A DNA stretch of 34,584 nt from Bacteroidaceae bacterium (lineage in GTDB: Bacteria; Bacteroidota; Bacteroidia; Bacteroidales; Bacteroidaceae): positions 1 through 34,584 of the forward strand of contig JAFZVW010000058.1 in the NCBI GenBank assembly GCA_017617635.1. Direction: 5' to 3'. The position numbers and the translations under genes are program-made. Below the pieces are notes generated by a model. It did no database searches. It saw nothing but the letters and a program-made list of their open reading frames with translations, and was not told the DNA's origin. Below are positions 8,363 to 15,908 of the stretch, one piece after another (within the stretch, counting starts at the first letter, position 1; each line of letters starts with the position of its first letter).

Positions 8363-8767
8363 CTATTCCTCGCAGAGTTCTGTAAGAATACCACAAGTGC
8401 TCTTTGGATGTAGGAAGGCAATCTTCAAGCTGTCAGCACCGCATCGTGGTGCCTTGTCTATAAGGCGAATGCCATTTCCCTCGCACTGTACCAATGCATT
8501 AGCCACTCCGTCTTCAACCTTGAATGCAACATGGTGTACACCACGTCCTCCATTATCCAGGAATTTCTGTATAGTGCTGTCGGGACTTGTCGGCTCGAGA
8601 AGTTCAATCTTTACCTCACCCACCTTCAGAAAGGCTGTTTTTACTTTCTGATCCTCTACTACTTCTTCCTTATAGAACTCCAGACCTAACACGTCTGTGT
8701 AGTAAGGAAGCACATCTGCAATGCTCTGAACGGCAATGCCAAGATGTTCAATACGTGAAATTTTCAT
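8363..8767 (-). CDS. mce: Methylmalonyl-CoA epimerase
   Basis: 134 residues, the normal size of this vicinal-oxygen-chelate enzyme. It interconverts (R)- and (S)-methylmalonyl-CoA in the succinate-propionate pathway used by Bacteroidales. Metal ligands and motifs visible: His8 in EHLGIAV, the KIELLEP strand carrying the catalytic Glu, His in GVHHVAF, and the C-terminal LTEL Glu. It contains the family's LHPKST segment near the end. It starts only 6 bases after panD, so it appears to be the third gene of a panC-panD-mce operon; in many relatives mce sits beside the propionyl-CoA carboxylase genes instead. Confidence 0.95.
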   Translation of the reverse strand: MKISRIEHLGIAVQSIADVLPYYTDVLGLEFYKEEVVEDQKVKTAFLKVGEVKIELLEPTSPDSTIQKFLDNGGRGVHHVAFKVEDGVANALVQCEGNGIRLIDKAPRCGADSLKIAFLHPKSTCGILTELCEE

Positions 8768-8773
8768 AATATG

Positions 8774-9121
8774 TTATTTTTTTACTTGATTGTTTTCGGG
8801 AAATACTACGGATGGACGGAAATGTCTGGCTTCCTCGATATCCATTTGGGCGTATGCCATTATTATAACGGTATCGCCAACCTGTACCTTGCGTGCTGCA
8901 GCTCCGTTCAGGCAGATACAACGACTGCCGCGTTCGCCTTTGATGATGTATGTGTCAAAGCGTTCTCCGTTGTTGTTGTTTACAATGTAAACACGTTCTC
9001 CGGCAATGAGATTTGCAGCATCCATCAGGTCTTCGTCTATGGTAATGCTGCCTATGTAGTTGAGATTTGCCTCTGTAACCTGCACGTTGTGCAGTTTGCT
9101 TTTCAGTACTTCGACTGTCAT
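8774..9121 (-). CDS. panD: Aspartate 1-decarboxylase (pyruvoyl enzyme precursor)
   Basis: 115 residues from the ATG at 9121. That start is chosen over a longer frame reaching 9181 because it places the self-cleavage site exactly at Gly24-Ser25 (YIGSITID), as in characterised PanD, and gives an ATGA overlap with the panC stop. PanD makes beta-alanine from aspartate for pantothenate and CoA synthesis; Ser25 becomes the pyruvoyl cofactor after cleavage. Other conserved features are Lys9 near the N-terminus, NNNNGERF (Arg in the substrate pocket) and the LNGAAAR segment with the IMAY strand that follows. The C-terminus (FPENNQVKK) is typical in length. Confidence 0.96.
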   Translation of the reverse strand: MTVEVLKSKLHNVQVTEANLNYIGSITIDEDLMDAANLIAGERVYIVNNNNGERFDTYIIKGERGSRCICLNGAAARKVQVGDTVIIMAYAQMDIEEARHFRPSVVFPENNQVKK

Positions 9122-9960
9122 TTGTATCTGATATGATCGATTAAACGTATTGGTGTCTTGCCGCAGTATACGGTTATACATCCTACAATATCGTCCGAGT
9201 CCTCCCAGTCGTTTAGTTCCGACAACGTTTTGCCGTCCACAATGCTGTAGTATTCGACCTCAAGCCCGTCTATTGCATTTATCTGACTGACCACCCACTG
9301 TTCTGTTTCCTGGAGCGACAGCCCTTGTGTCTTGCTTTCCCTGAGAATGCGAAAGATATTGGCAGCAGTAACCTTTTCCTCAGTGGAGAGAAGTGTATTG
9401 CGACTGCTCATAGCAAGTCCACTCTCCTCACGGATAACGGGGCATGGCACGATTTCCAGTTTGAATCCAAGGTCCTGAACCATACGGCGGATTACGGCTA
9501 TCTGCTGGAAATCCTTTTCTCCAAAGTATGCTTTGTCTGGATTAGTCATTTGGAAAAGTTTGCTGACTATCTGACATACACCGTTGAAGTGTCCCGGACG
9601 CCTTGCTCCTTCCATAACCGAGTCTGTCGGAGGATAACTGAATGTGCGTGTATCGGGTTCTGGGTAGATTTCTGCAACGCTGGGTGCAAAAGCTATCTGT
9701 GCACCACATTGCTCAAGTATCTGGCAGTCATTGTCCAAGGTACGCGGGTAGCGTTCCAGGTCCTTGGCGTCGTTAAATTGCGTGGGATTAAGGAAAATAC
9801 TGACAACGGTAACGTCGTTCTCTTTTACACTGCGTCTGACAAGTGATGCGTGACCGTCATGAAGGGCTCCCATTGTTGGTACAAGCCCTATTGTCTTGCC
9901 TGTGTTTCTTGCCTGTGAAAGCTCTTCCTGAATTTGGAATATTGTGTTAATTATCTGCAT
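9118..9960 (-). CDS. panC: Pantothenate synthetase (pantoate-beta-alanine ligase)
   Basis: 280 residues, the usual length. It joins pantoate and beta-alanine using ATP through a pantoyl adenylate. The HIGH-like nucleotide motif is visible as [10 protein letters not shown] (about 28-37), followed by [10 protein letters not shown], the pantoate-binding [12 protein letters not shown], the YFGEKDFQQ segment and the KMSKS-like MSSRN with the flanking Arg. Its TGA overlaps the panD ATG (ATGA), so beta-alanine production and consumption are coupled in one transcript. It is divergent from the glycogen-synthase-like gene across 194 bases. Confidence 0.97.
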   Translation of the reverse strand: MQIINTIFQIQEELSQARNTGKTIGLVPTMGALHDGHASLVRRSVKENDVTVVSIFLNPTQFNDAKDLERYPRTLDNDCQILEQCGAQIAFAPSVAEIYPEPDTRTFSYPPTDSVMEGARRPGHFNGVCQIVSKLFQMTNPDKAYFGEKDFQQIAVIRRMVQDLGFKLEIVPCPVIREESGLAMSSRNTLLSTEEKVTAANIFRILRESKTQGLSLQETEQWVVSQINAIDGLEVEYYSIVDGKTLSELNDWEDSDDIVGCITVYCGKTPIRLIDHIRYK

Positions 9961-9973
9961 TGTAATTAGTCAT

Positions 9974-9989
9974 CGGATATGAATGTCCG
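9974..9989 (-). promoter_or_regulatory. Short inverted repeat just upstream of panC
   Basis: CGGA at 9974-9977 pairs with TCCG at 9986-9989, with a further G-U and A-T pair inside. The element begins 13 bases before the panC ATG, so in the panC transcript it would be a small hairpin next to the start codon; as DNA it could be an operator. Function is not established. Confidence 0.3.
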
Positions 9990-10006
9990 AACACTTTAAT
10001 TTCATG

Positions 10007-10014
10007 CAAAGTAA
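10007..10014 (-). promoter_or_regulatory. Possible -7 element for panC-panD-mce
   Basis: The - strand reads TTACTTTG followed by C, one base off TAnnTTTG, about 47 bases upstream of the panC ATG. No TTTG at the right distance was found, so this is tentative. Confidence 0.3.
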
Positions 10015-10120
10015 CACATTTATAATCAAACAAGGAAACATTTTGGTGCAAAAACACACTTTTAAGCAAAAAATCTGTTAAACAAACACTGACGCTAACG
10101 ATAATGTCGTAAAATTTTAG

Positions 10121-10128
10121 TAATTTTG
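10121..10128 (+). promoter_or_regulatory. Bacteroidota -7 promoter element for the glycogen-synthase-like gene
   Basis: TAATTTTG is an exact TAnnTTTG match, 26 bases before the ATG at 10155. No TTTG was found at the -33 position. Confidence 0.6.
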
Positions 10129-10154
10129 TAACGGAGAAGTGCTATATACACTAA

Positions 10155-11015
10155 ATGGAAAAGGCTAAAAAAATACTCTACATCGCTCAGGAACTTGAGC
10201 CGTATGTAGCCGAGAGCGATCTCTCAACTACGTTCCGTAATCTGATTCCCGCAGTACAGGAAACCGGTCGCGAAGCGCGTACGTTCACTCCGAAATGGGG
10301 TTTGATAAATGAACGTCGCAACATGCTGCACGAGGTTATCCGCCTGTCTGGTGCAAACCTGATTATAGACGGATCGGATCATCAGCTGATTATCAAGGTT
10401 GCAAGTATTCCCGCTGCCCGTATGCAGGTATATTTCATTGACAATGATGATTTCATGCGCGGTAAGCTAATTCTGCGTGACAAGGATGGCAAATTCTATC
10501 GTGACAACGTTGAACGCAGTATGTTTTTCTGCCGTGGGACGATTGAGACGATGAAGAAACTGCGCTGGGTTCCGGAGATTGTCCATTGTACAGGTTGGAT
10601 GTCTGCTTTGGCTCCCTACCTGTTGAAAATGGCATATTATGACGAACCTTGTTTCCGTGAGAGCCGCATTATTTTTACGCCAAGCATAAACGAAAACCTG
10701 GAACAGCCCATGCCTCGTAACCTGAAGGGCATAATCGCATATCGTGAAGCATGCCTTGAGGCTCTTGCACCATTGGGAAAGCTGGAAACGCTGGATGATG
10801 TGAACCGCATAGGAATGTTTATGGCTGACGGTATTGTCCTTACTGCCGAAAACGAGCATTTCCAGCGTATGGCCAAGGAAATGGCCAAGCCTGTCGTCAT
10901 CATTGACAAGGAGGATTTGGCACGGAATACGGTTGACTTGTATGACAGGCTTTGGGATGAGGCAGTGCAGAAGCGCCCCAAGAAAGAAGAGGAAGATGAC
11001 GGTTTCCTGTTCTAA
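10155..11015 (+). CDS. Half-length glycogen/starch synthase-like protein (GT5 N-terminal domain only)
   Basis: 286 residues, against about 480 in GlgA. It matches only the N-terminal Rossmann domain of GT5 synthases: an opening ILYIAQELEP in place of the usual VCSE(M/V)FP strand, a central PEIVHCTGWMSALAPYLL resembling the PDVVHAHDW segment, and then SINEN and EALAPLGKLETLDDVN. The ADP-glucose-binding KTGGL loop is replaced by AESDL at about residues 19-23, and the whole C-terminal nucleotide-sugar domain is missing. A strongly acidic Glu/Asp patch precedes the C-terminal GFLF. Catalysis therefore looks unlikely; a regulatory or binding role is inferred. Half-length proteins of this sort are, to my knowledge, widespread in Bacteroidales and annotated as glycogen synthase. 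It lies 12 bases before the DUF4270 gene. Confidence 0.82.
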   Translation: MEKAKKILYIAQELEPYVAESDLSTTFRNLIPAVQETGREARTFTPKWGLINERRNMLHEVIRLSGANLIIDGSDHQLIIKVASIPAARMQVYFIDNDDFMRGKLILRDKDGKFYRDNVERSMFFCRGTIETMKKLRWVPEIVHCTGWMSALAPYLLKMAYYDEPCFRESRIIFTPSINENLEQPMPRNLKGIIAYREACLEALAPLGKLETLDDVNRIGMFMADGIVLTAENEHFQRMAKEMAKPVVIIDKEDLARNTVDLYDRLWDEAVQKRPKKEEEDDGFLF

Positions 11016-11027
11016 GAACGAAAACGA

Positions 11028-12812
11028 ATGAGAAAATTTTTGATGAAAAGATATTTCCACATTGTAACTGCCCTGCTCCTGTATCTGATGACAGCATGTA
11101 CCGAGGATACCGGCAGTATGGGATTTTATCCGCCTAACGAAAATATAGAGACAAGCACTGCAACAATCTGGGGTATTAAAACCTCCAGCCTTGCAATGGA
11201 CAGTGTTATTGCCAAAAGCAGCAAATCGTATTTTGGAAGTATTTTCGATCCAGAGACTCATGGTCTTATAACTGCTGATTTCGCTACGCAGTTTGGAATC
11301 GTCGAGGGGCTCGAGTATTTTCCTGAGAAGGATTCAATAACATCACGTGACGAGTATGACAATCCCGTCTGTGACAGTGTGTTGCTTCAGCTTAACTTCG
11401 ACGACTATATCGGTGATGCAAGCAATCCGCTGAAGGTTGCAGTTTATCCGGTTGACAAGGAGAAACCATTGAGCGAGGACAGTATATATTATGCGGACAC
11501 TGACTTGACTAAGTATATTGACCCTGCATATAGGGACAATCCACTGACAACACATGTCCTGACGGCGTGGGACCGCGCACATGGCAGCAATCCTGACAGT
11601 CAGAGTGACACATACAGCAGTTTGCGTATTCCTATTCCGAACGAACAGGGTAATAAAATCATGAATGCCTACTGGCAATATGTCGAGGAAAATGAAGGTT
11701 TGGCTCCTCATGAGCACGTGAACAAAAATTTTGACGACTCGTATCATTTTATTCACAATGTTTTCCCTGGATATATTGTCAAGGTATCAAATGGCAACGG
11801 CTGTCTGGTATCTTTGTTTGTCGACAAGTTGTTCCTCTGCTTTAACATGAAAATGCGGGACGAGGATGAGGAGTGTGTGAAAGAAATTGCAACAAATACT
11901 GTATTCGCCGGTACGAACGAGGTTATTCAGACCTGTCGCTACAACCATTCGAATATTGCGGAGCTTGTTGCAATGGAAGATACAACTTGGTTGAAGACTC
12001 CTGCCGGTATATGTACAGAGGTTGAATTCCCTATCGACACAGTGTATTTCGGTGAACATGAGAACGATAGCGTAAACAACGCACGTTTCGTTATACAACG
12101 CTACAACCGACAGAAACAACAGTCAACCGTAACCCTGCCTGTTACGCAGAAGATCCTGTTGGTACGCAAGGATAACCTCTATAAATTCTTCAAGGAAAAC
12201 TGCGTCCCTGACAATTCTATGAGCTATGTTGCCACATATGATCAGACATATAACTGTTATTCGTTCTCTAATATAAGTCAGCTTTTCAGCACATGTCGCA
12301 GTGAACGTGACCGGGCCATTAACCGTTGGCATATGGGACAGGTACTGCAGAAGAGGAACGAGATCCCCGACAATGTTACAATCGAGGAGCTGGAGGCCCG
12401 TGTGGACGAATGGCTGGAGAACAATGAAAACAGTCAGGAATTCCTGAACGAGATAAACAGGTGGCGTGCTTCATGGCTGGGCGATTTATATCCTTTGGAG
12501 TCTATACCGATGACAGCAGAGATGGCTGGTACAAGCAGCCTGAGTGAGACAGAAGTTGAAACTGATTACTGTAAGTCCGGTGACTTGAGTATTCACTACA
12601 TGTGGAAGAAATGGAACCTGTTGGAACGCAATGCAAACTGGAACAGGTTCTGCCTTGTTCCTGTGGAGACAAATACGGATACCAGTACAGGAAGGATAAC
12701 AAGCCTGAATCATGACTTGAGTGTTTCCAGCGCCCGTCTGGTTCGCGGAACAGGCAAGAAGGACAATCCTATCCAGATGCAGATATATTATTCGCGTACG
12801 GCAGTTGACTGA
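11028..12812 (+). CDS. DUF4270-family lipoprotein
   Basis: 594 residues. The signal peptide ends in a lipobox (LMTAC), so the mature protein is a lipoprotein, probably of the outer membrane; the acidic residues after the Cys (TEDTG) would fit surface export in Bacteroidota. The early region (STATIWGIKTSSLAMDSVIAKSSKSYFGSIFDPETH) and the later LQLNFDDYIGD fit DUF4270, a family of unknown function restricted mainly to Bacteroidota. An ATG at codon 6 (11043) is an equally good start and gives a more standard signal peptide. Its position directly after the glycogen-synthase-like gene suggests co-transcription. Confidence 0.82.
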   Translation: MRKFLMKRYFHIVTALLLYLMTACTEDTGSMGFYPPNENIETSTATIWGIKTSSLAMDSVIAKSSKSYFGSIFDPETHGLITADFATQFGIVEGLEYFPEKDSITSRDEYDNPVCDSVLLQLNFDDYIGDASNPLKVAVYPVDKEKPLSEDSIYYADTDLTKYIDPAYRDNPLTTHVLTAWDRAHGSNPDSQSDTYSSLRIPIPNEQGNKIMNAYWQYVEENEGLAPHEHVNKNFDDSYHFIHNVFPGYIVKVSNGNGCLVSLFVDKLFLCFNMKMRDEDEECVKEIATNTVFAGTNEVIQTCRYNHSNIAELVAMEDTTWLKTPAGICTEVEFPIDTVYFGEHENDSVNNARFVIQRYNRQKQQSTVTLPVTQKILLVRKDNLYKFFKENCVPDNSMSYVATYDQTYNCYSFSNISQLFSTCRSERDRAINRWHMGQVLQKRNEIPDNVTIEELEARVDEWLENNENSQEFLNEINRWRASWLGDLYPLESIPMTAEMAGTSSLSETEVETDYCKSGDLSIHYMWKKWNLLERNANWNRFCLVPVETNTDTSTGRITSLNHDLSVSSARLVRGTGKKDNPIQMQIYYSRTAVD

Positions 12813-12861
12813 ATTGGCATACCTTATATATAAAGTCTAATTAAGTATTCTATTCACGACG

Positions 12862-13665
12862 ATGATGAAGTTTATTTCTTTGGGCAGCGGAAGCAGCGGT
12901 AACTGCTACTGTCTGGCTACGGAGAATACCTGTATCCTGATTGATGCAGGTATAAGCTTCAAGCATCTGAAGCGAATGCTGAAGGATAAGAATATCCGTC
13001 CGGATGATATCGATGCAGTTTTCATTACCCATGACCACGCCGACCATATCAAGGCTGTAGGTGATTTGGCAAATATTTGTAATATTCCAATATATGCGAC
13101 CGAGGCTGTTCACATCGGTATTAACCGCAACTATTGCGTTACTTCAAAATTGACTGCAACTCATCAACGAATAATACAGAAGATGAATACGGTCAATGTC
13201 GGCGATATTTGCATTACGCCCTTTGACGTGCCTCACGACAGCAGTGACTGCGTAGGTTACCGTATTGAGAGTGGGGATACGGTTTTTTGTATAATTACTG
13301 ATGTCGGCCATGTTACAGAGATTATCCGTCAGCAAGTAGGTGATGCTAATTATATTGTACTTGAGGCCAATTATGACGAGGATATGCTTATGATGGGTCC
13401 CTACCCTGCCTATCTTAAAGGACGTATTAAAGGTGAGAAGGGTCATCTGTCCAATAAGGACAGTGCAAGACTTGTGGCTGAATATGCATCACCTGCATTG
13501 AAACAGATTTGGCTGTGTCACTTGTCCGAGGAGAACAATCATCCGGAATTGGCACGTAAGACATACGAAAGTGTATTGCGCGAATATGGTATAATTGTCG
13601 GCCTTGATTTTGCGGTTGATGTGCTTAAACGCAAGGTACCAAGTGATATTATAGAGATTCTTTAG
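12862..13665 (+). CDS. MBL-fold metallohydrolase (YycJ/WalJ-like)
   Basis: 267 residues, no signal peptide. It opens with KFISLGSGSSGNCY, the hallmark of the YycJ/WalJ group, followed by the metal-binding THDHADH (His57, His59, Asp61, His62), then VPHDSSDCVGYRI and a further metal His in TDVGHVTE (about residue 153), and LCHLSEENNHPE near the C-terminus. WalJ-type enzymes are nucleases linked to cell-wall stress signalling in Firmicutes; in Bacteroidota the role is unknown. A second ATG at codon 2 gives the same protein one residue shorter. It follows the DUF4270 gene by 49 bases. Confidence 0.9.
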   Translation: MMKFISLGSGSSGNCYCLATENTCILIDAGISFKHLKRMLKDKNIRPDDIDAVFITHDHADHIKAVGDLANICNIPIYATEAVHIGINRNYCVTSKLTATHQRIIQKMNTVNVGDICITPFDVPHDSSDCVGYRIESGDTVFCIITDVGHVTEIIRQQVGDANYIVLEANYDEDMLMMGPYPAYLKGRIKGEKGHLSNKDSARLVAEYASPALKQIWLCHLSEENNHPELARKTYESVLREYGIIVGLDFAVDVLKRKVPSDIIEIL

Positions 13666-13714
13666 CAAACAAATGTTAAATTACAAGACATAAATGAACT
13701 TTTTAGCATAAACA

Positions 13715-13746
13715 TTTGGCAGATACAGAAAAAGCCATTACCTTTG
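13715..13746 (+). promoter_or_regulatory. Bacteroidota housekeeping promoter for tRNA-Lys
   Basis: A -33 element TTTG (13715-13718) and a -7 element TACCTTTG (13739-13746) are separated by exactly 20 bases. The same two elements with the same spacing occur before the tRNA-Ser gene. Confidence 0.88.
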
Positions 13747-13768
13747 CACTCGCAAAATAAGAGACCAT

Positions 13769-13841
13769 GCGTCCTTAGCTCAGTTGGTAGAGCAATTGAC
13801 TCTTAATCAATGGGTCCAGGGTTCGAGCCCCTGAGGGCGTA
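13769..13841 (+). tRNA. tRNA-Lys (anticodon CTT)
   Basis: A 73-base cloverleaf: acceptor arm GCGTCCT paired with AGGGCGT (two G-U pairs), D arm GCTC..GAGC, anticodon stem ATTGA/TCAAT around loop CTCTTAA (anticodon CTT), T arm CAGGG/CCCTG around TTCGAGC, discriminator A. CCA is not encoded. It is followed after one base by a terminator. Confidence 0.96.
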
Positions 13842-13842
13842 C

Positions 13843-13887
13843 AAAAGGGAATGACTTAGAAATAAGTTGTTCCCTTTTCTTTTACTT
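13843..13887 (+). terminator. Intrinsic terminator after tRNA-Lys
   Basis: A 16-base stem (13843-13858 with 13863-13878) pairs fully when two G-U pairs are allowed, closes on a GAAA tetraloop, and runs into CTTTTACTTT. It lies one base past the tRNA and 25 bases before aspS. Confidence 0.9.
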
Positions 13888-13912
13888 TAAAACAAAAACA
13901 AAAAATATAGAT

Positions 13913-15709
13913 ATGTATAGGAATAAAACTTGTGGTGAGCTTCGTCTTTCCAACGTAGGCGAAAAAGTTACACTTGCCGGGTGGGTACAGAGTGTACACA
14001 ACCTGGGAGCTCTTACTTTTGTGGATTTGCGTGACCGTTATGGTATCACTCAGCTTGCATTCAACGAGGATGCTGCCGAGGAACTGAAGCAGACGGCCCA
14101 GAAGCTGGGGCGCGAATATGTTGTTCAGGCTACAGGTTTGGTTGCCGAACGATATTCAAAGAACAAAAACCTGCCAACTGGCGAAATCGAGATTATTGTC
14201 GAAACTCTCAATATCGTGAACGAATCTCTGACTCCTCCGTTTACTATTGAGGAGAACAGCGACGGTGGTGACGATCTTCGTATGAAATACCGTTATCTGG
14301 ATTTGCGCCGTCCTGTTGTACGCAAGAACTTGGAACTGCGTCACAAGTTTGCCTTTGAGGTACGTCGCTATCTTGATTCTCAGGGTTTTCTGGAGATAGA
14401 GACTCCCATTCTGGTTAATTCTACCCCCGAGGGAGCACGTGATTTTGTTGTTCCCAGCCGTATGAATCCCGGTCAGTTCTATGCCTTGCCCCAGTCACCT
14501 CAAACATTGAAGCAACTGTGTATGGTGGCAGGTTTGGATCGTTATTTCCAGATATGCAAGTGTTTCCGTGACGAAGACCTTCGTGCTGACCGTCAGCCCG
14601 AATTCACCCAAATCGACTGCGAGATGTCATTTGTTGAACAGGAGGATATCCTGCAGATGTTCGAGGGTATGAGCCGTCATCTGTTTAAGACTTTGAAGGG
14701 AATTGATATCCCCGAACTGCCTCGCATGACATGGGCGGATGCAATGAAGTTCTATGGTTCAGACAAACCTGACACCCGATTCGGAATGAAGATTACAGAA
14801 CTGAAGAACACCCAAAAGGACAATGCCAGTCAGGAATTGGTCGAAAGTATATTTCCCGAGTGCTTCCAGGTGTTTGACAATGCTGCATATATAGGAGCAA
14901 TCTGTTGTGAAGGCCAGGCTGTCTATACACGTAAGCAGATTGACCAACTGACCGATTTTGTCAAGCGTCCGCAGATTGGTGCAAAAGGACTGGTATATGC
15001 TCGAGTGGAGGAAGATGGCAATGTCAAGTCAAGCGTTGACAAGTTCTATCAGCAGGATATCCTGCAGGTTCTGAAGGAAAAGATGGGTGCCAAGGCCGGT
15101 GACCTGATTCTCATACTGAGTGGTGATGATGCCATGAAGGTTCGTAAGCAGTTGTGTGAATTGCGTCTTGAGATGGGTTCCCGTATGGGCCTGCGTCCGA
15201 AAGACAAATTCAGCTGCCTGTGGATTGTTGACTTCCCGATGTATGAGTGGAGCGACGAGGAACAGCGCCTGATGGCTATGCATCATCCGTTCACTTCACC
15301 AAAGCCGGAGGATATTCCACTTTTGGATTCTGACCCAGCCAGCGTTCGAGCCAATGCATACGATATGGTGGTAAACGGCGTTGAAGTTGGTGGCGGTTCT
15401 ATTCGTATTCATGATGCTAAATTACAGCAGAAGATATTCGAGATTCTTGGCTTTACACCCGAGCAGGCTCAGCAGAAGTTTGGTTTCCTGATGAATGCCT
15501 TCAAGTATGGTGCACCTCCTCATGGAGGCCTTGCTTATGGTTTGGACCGTTTTGTAAGCCTTTTTGCCGAGCTGGACAGCATCCGTGATGTAATTGCATT
15601 TCCGAAGAACAACAGTGGCAGGGATGTAATGTTGGATGCACCCGGCGTTATTGACCAGGTTCAGCTGGATGAATTACAAATTGCCTTAAACCTAAAGACT
15701 GATGAGTGA
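13913..15709 (+). CDS. aspS: Aspartate-tRNA ligase, bacterial type
   Basis: 598 residues, the standard bacterial length with the GAD insertion. The N-terminal OB-fold anticodon-binding domain (about 1-110) begins with the conserved TCGELRL; class II motif 2 is [18 protein letters not shown] (about 217-234); the GAD domain occupies the middle third; motif 3 is [10 protein letters not shown] (about 539-548). It charges tRNA-Asp in the cytoplasm. No TAnnTTTG element is visible between the tRNA-Lys terminator and the ATG, so the transcript may arise by read-through or from a promoter I cannot recognise. Its last 8 bases overlap the next gene. Confidence 0.98.
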   Translation: MYRNKTCGELRLSNVGEKVTLAGWVQSVHNLGALTFVDLRDRYGITQLAFNEDAAEELKQTAQKLGREYVVQATGLVAERYSKNKNLPTGEIEIIVETLNIVNESLTPPFTIEENSDGGDDLRMKYRYLDLRRPVVRKNLELRHKFAFEVRRYLDSQGFLEIETPILVNSTPEGARDFVVPSRMNPGQFYALPQSPQTLKQLCMVAGLDRYFQICKCFRDEDLRADRQPEFTQIDCEMSFVEQEDILQMFEGMSRHLFKTLKGIDIPELPRMTWADAMKFYGSDKPDTRFGMKITELKNTQKDNASQELVESIFPECFQVFDNAAYIGAICCEGQAVYTRKQIDQLTDFVKRPQIGAKGLVYARVEEDGNVKSSVDKFYQQDILQVLKEKMGAKAGDLILILSGDDAMKVRKQLCELRLEMGSRMGLRPKDKFSCLWIVDFPMYEWSDEEQRLMAMHHPFTSPKPEDIPLLDSDPASVRANAYDMVVNGVEVGGGSIRIHDAKLQQKIFEILGFTPEQAQQKFGFLMNAFKYGAPPHGGLAYGLDRFVSLFAELDSIRDVIAFPKNNSGRDVMLDAPGVIDQVQLDELQIALNLKTDE

Positions 15710-15905
15710 GCAGGAGTGCAAAAAGAAAAGCTGTGACTGGAGACCACGTGTACAACGTATTCTGAATACGGTGTTTATGGTACTTGCAGCTGCCGGTGTT
15801 GTCCAGTATTTCCTAAACGAAGGCGACCATAGTAAGGCACTTGCAATCATAGCTGTTGCTTTGTGTCTGAAGATAATTGAGTTTATGATTCGTTTTCTCG
15901 GATAA
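15702..15905 (+). CDS. Small two-helix membrane protein
   Basis: 67 residues. A basic, Cys-containing N-terminus ([19 protein letters not shown]) is followed by two hydrophobic segments (about 21-41 and 46-65) joined by a short polar loop NEGDHSK. The start overlaps the aspS stop by 8 bases in another frame, and the porin begins 3 bases after its stop, so it is translated from the middle of a tight operon. I do not recognise a named family. Confidence 0.75.
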   Translation: MSEQECKKKSCDWRPRVQRILNTVFMVLAAAGVVQYFLNEGDHSKALAIIAVALCLKIIEFMIRFLG

Positions 15906-15908
15906 GGC

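Noticed and set aside
9122-9181. 20-codon N-terminal extension of panD
   Set aside because: It would move the cleavage site away from Gly24-Ser25 and overlap panC by 64 bases; the ATG at 9121 fits the family.
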